Shown here: in pieces, positions 5,971 to 7,197 of the stretch
Numbering within the stretch: position 1 is the first letter of the stretch
Layout of the letters: the number at the start of each line of letters is the position of its first letter
Assembly (NCBI GenBank): GCA_002170915.1
Contig: NHHQ01000121.1
Location: 1-7,197, forward strand
Direction: 5' to 3'
From: Rhodospirillaceae bacterium TMED167
GTDB lineage: Bacteria; Pseudomonadota; Alphaproteobacteria; Rhodospirillales_A; UBA2165
DNA: 7,197 nucleotides
The notes under the pieces: generated by a model
Databases searched by the model: none
Told to the model about the DNA's origin: nothing
The model's input: the letters and a program-made list of their open reading frames with translations, nothing else
Made by a program: the position numbers and the translations under genes

Positions 5971-6129
5971 ATGACAAACGGCCCGCCAAAAACACAGCCT
6001 GCTGAAACTGGAAAAAAAGAGGATCAGGCCGCCCAAAAAGAGGAGCGACTGGCTCGAGCGTTGCGTGAGAACCTAAAACGCCGCAAGGCACTTACAGAGA
6101 AGGTCCCCAAACGGGGTGATGCGTCGTAA
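5971..6129 (+). CDS. Small highly charged protein upstream of murA
   Basis: 52 residues, ATG at 5971 and TAA at 6127-6129. The N-terminal third is polar and likely disordered (Pro, Gln, Lys, Thr). Residues 18-44 (EDQAAQKEERLARALRENLK, then RRKALTEK) form a strongly amphipathic charged helix rich in Arg, Lys and Glu; there is no membrane segment or cysteine. Short proteins with the RLAxALRxNLxRRK pattern are, as I recall, common just upstream of murA in alphaproteobacteria, which supports this as a real gene. No clear Shine-Dalgarno sequence precedes the ATG. It lies 100 bp before murA on the same strand with no convincing terminator between, so one transcript is likely. Function is unknown; RNA or ribosome binding is only a guess from charge. 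Confidence 0.7.
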   Translation: MTNGPPKTQPAETGKKEDQAAQKEERLARALRENLKRRKALTEKVPKRGDAS

Positions 6130-6192
6130 TCTCATGTGGTCGAGGCGTGACGGGTACAGGTCGGAACATCATACAAAAGCCCTAATTCAAAT

Positions 6193-6205
6193 GCCTTGTG
6201 AAGGC
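6193..6205 (+). other. Small hairpin in the murA leader
   Basis: GCCTT at 6193-6197 and AAGGC at 6201-6205 form a perfect 5-bp stem with a GTG loop, ending 15 nt before the murA AGGA box. No T-run follows, so it is unlikely to terminate transcription. It may simply structure the leader. Confidence 0.35.
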
Positions 6206-6229
6206 GCTCCCTAGAACAAAAGGACATTC

Positions 6230-7197
6230 ATGGACCGAATTCGCATACGGGGCGGCAAACCACTGGTTGGTACCATTCCGATCGGGGGGGCTAAAAACGC
6301 TGCGCTTCCCCTGCTCGCAGCGTCTTTGCTGACATCAAAGACGCTGCGTTTAACCAATCTGCCCCATCTGGCCGATATTACAACCATGGTGCACCTGCTG
6401 GCCGAGCTTGGCGTCAGTGTGAGCATGGACGGAGAAGAGCTAGACACCGGGCATGTTGGCCAGGCGCTCTCCCTTTCGGCTGTCGAACCCCAAGATAAAA
6501 CGGCTCCATATGATCTTGTGAGGCGGATGAGGGCGTCAGTCCTCGTGCTGGGTCCTCTGTTGGCGCGCTGGGGGGAGGCCAGGGTTTCGTTGCCCGGTGG
6601 TTGCGCCATCGGAACGCGCCCCGTGGATTTACACTTGGTTGCTTTTAAGGCACTCGGCGCCGAAATTGAGCTGGAAGAGGGCTATATCCGGGCTGTCGCT
6701 CGCCGGGGCCTTAAGGGCAACAAGGTGCATTTTCCATCGGTTTCTGTGGGGGCAACGGAGAACGCACTGATGGCAGCAGTTTTGGCGGACGGTGAAACTG
6801 TCATTTCGAACGCGGCTAGGGAGCCAGAGGTCGGTGATCTTGCCTGTTGTCTAATTGCCATGGGAGCAAAAATTTCAGGTGTGGGCACGGATACCCTAAC
6901 CGTGAGTGGTGTTACTCAATTGGACGGGGCGGAACATCGCGTTATTCCAGACCGCATCGAGACCGGAAGCTATGCCGTTGCCGCTGCCATCACCGGGGGA
7001 GATATTCTTCTTGAGGGCAGCCAGATGGAGTTGATCGGGGCGGTCTCAGACACGCTGTTTAAGGCCGGCGTGGAGGTCACCGAAGAGCGGGTTGGCATTC
7101 GCGTTCGGCGCTACGCAGAACATACACTGGGAACGGACGTCATGACTGATCCCTATCCTGGATTTCCAACCGACATGCAGGCGCAATTGATGGCCCT
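6230..7197 (+). CDS. murA: UDP-N-acetylglucosamine 1-carboxyvinyltransferase, 3' partial
   Basis: 322 complete codons are visible and the frame is open at the right edge; MurA is usually 415-430 residues, so about 100 are missing. MurA transfers enolpyruvate from PEP to UDP-GlcNAc in the cytoplasm, the first committed step of peptidoglycan synthesis. Visible signatures are the substrate-binding GGAKNAALP with K22 and N23, [20 protein letters not shown] (94-113), the active-site loop [15 protein letters not shown] (121-135) with catalytic C125 (equivalent to E. coli C115) and R130 (R120), [10 protein letters not shown] (169-178), and [13 protein letters not shown] (307-319) with the general-base aspartate D315 (E. 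coli D305). The loop residue is Cys, so fosfomycin would be expected to alkylate it, unlike in the Cys-to-Asp forms. The ATG at 6230 is supported by AGGA at 6221-6224, five bases upstream, and by the normal N-terminus. It is probably co-transcribed with the small ORF upstream. Confidence 0.97.
   Translation, partial: MDRIRIRGGKPLVGTIPIGGAKNAALPLLAASLLTSKTLRLTNLPHLADITTMVHLLAELGVSVSMDGEELDTGHVGQALSLSAVEPQDKTAPYDLVRRMRASVLVLGPLLARWGEARVSLPGGCAIGTRPVDLHLVAFKALGAEIELEEGYIRAVARRGLKGNKVHFPSVSVGATENALMAAVLADGETVISNAAREPEVGDLACCLIAMGAKISGVGTDTLTVSGVTQLDGAEHRVIPDRIETGSYAVAAAITGGDILLEGSQMELIGAVSDTLFKAGVEVTEERVGIRVRRYAEHTLGTDVMTDPYPGFPTDMQAQLMA

Noticed and set aside
5822..5974. 50-codon frame ending in an ATGA overlap with the small ORF at 5971
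   Set aside because: The overlap looks like translational coupling, but there is no ribosome binding site, the region is AT-rich and the peptide has no recognisable feature. Conservation of the frame in relatives would revive it.
6211..6888. Minus-strand frames over murA (6211-6609 and 6682-6888)
   Set aside because: They are antisense to a clear murA reading frame with conserved active-site motifs and show no domains of their own.

Overview
The window looks like chromosomal DNA from a Gram-negative bacterium, most likely an alphaproteobacterium. The basis is a murA gene preceded by a small Arg/Lys-rich ORF, an arrangement I recall from that class, and an RTX protein with a C-terminal type I secretion region. 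Genus and order cannot be read from the sequence. No transposase, integrase, CRISPR array or rRNA was seen.

Layout. Positions 2-2101 (+) hold the C-terminal 699 residues of an RTX calcium-binding, probably type I-secreted protein whose start lies outside the window; two related non-RTX modules of about 80-90 residues are embedded between its RTX blocks. Two minus-strand genes follow: a DUF3050 (haem-oxygenase-like fold) protein at 2253-3029 and a ten-helix EamA/DMT transporter at 3205-4098. A 195-222 bp divergent intergenic region with a strong GC hairpin separates the transporter from a plus-strand PhyH-type Fe(II)/2-oxoglutarate dioxygenase ending at 5163. The start of that gene is uncertain.

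The most notable element is at 5292-5582 (-): a tRNA-Thr(GGU) gene whose anticodon loop is split after U36 by a 216-nt group I intron (5332-5547). The spliced exons give a 75-nt cloverleaf with encoded CCA. The intron supports P1 to P9, including a GACUU/AAGUC P7 and a CCCAUC/GGUGGG P3, and resembles the compact IC3 introns of bacterial tRNA genes such as Azoarcus tRNA-Ile(CAU). The hosts I know of are tRNA-Leu, tRNA-Arg(CCU), tRNA-Ile(CAU) and tRNA-fMet; I do not recall a threonine host. A promoter lies just upstream of the tRNA.

An AT-rich gap of about 350 bp follows, then a 52-residue highly charged ORF at 5971-6129 (+) and murA from 6230 (+), which runs off the right edge about 100 residues before its expected end. 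murA makes the first committed peptidoglycan precursor, and the small ORF probably shares its transcript. The other genes show no obvious common pathway, so the window reads as core chromosome (tRNA, murA) next to accessory genes (RTX, DUF3050, EamA, PhyH).
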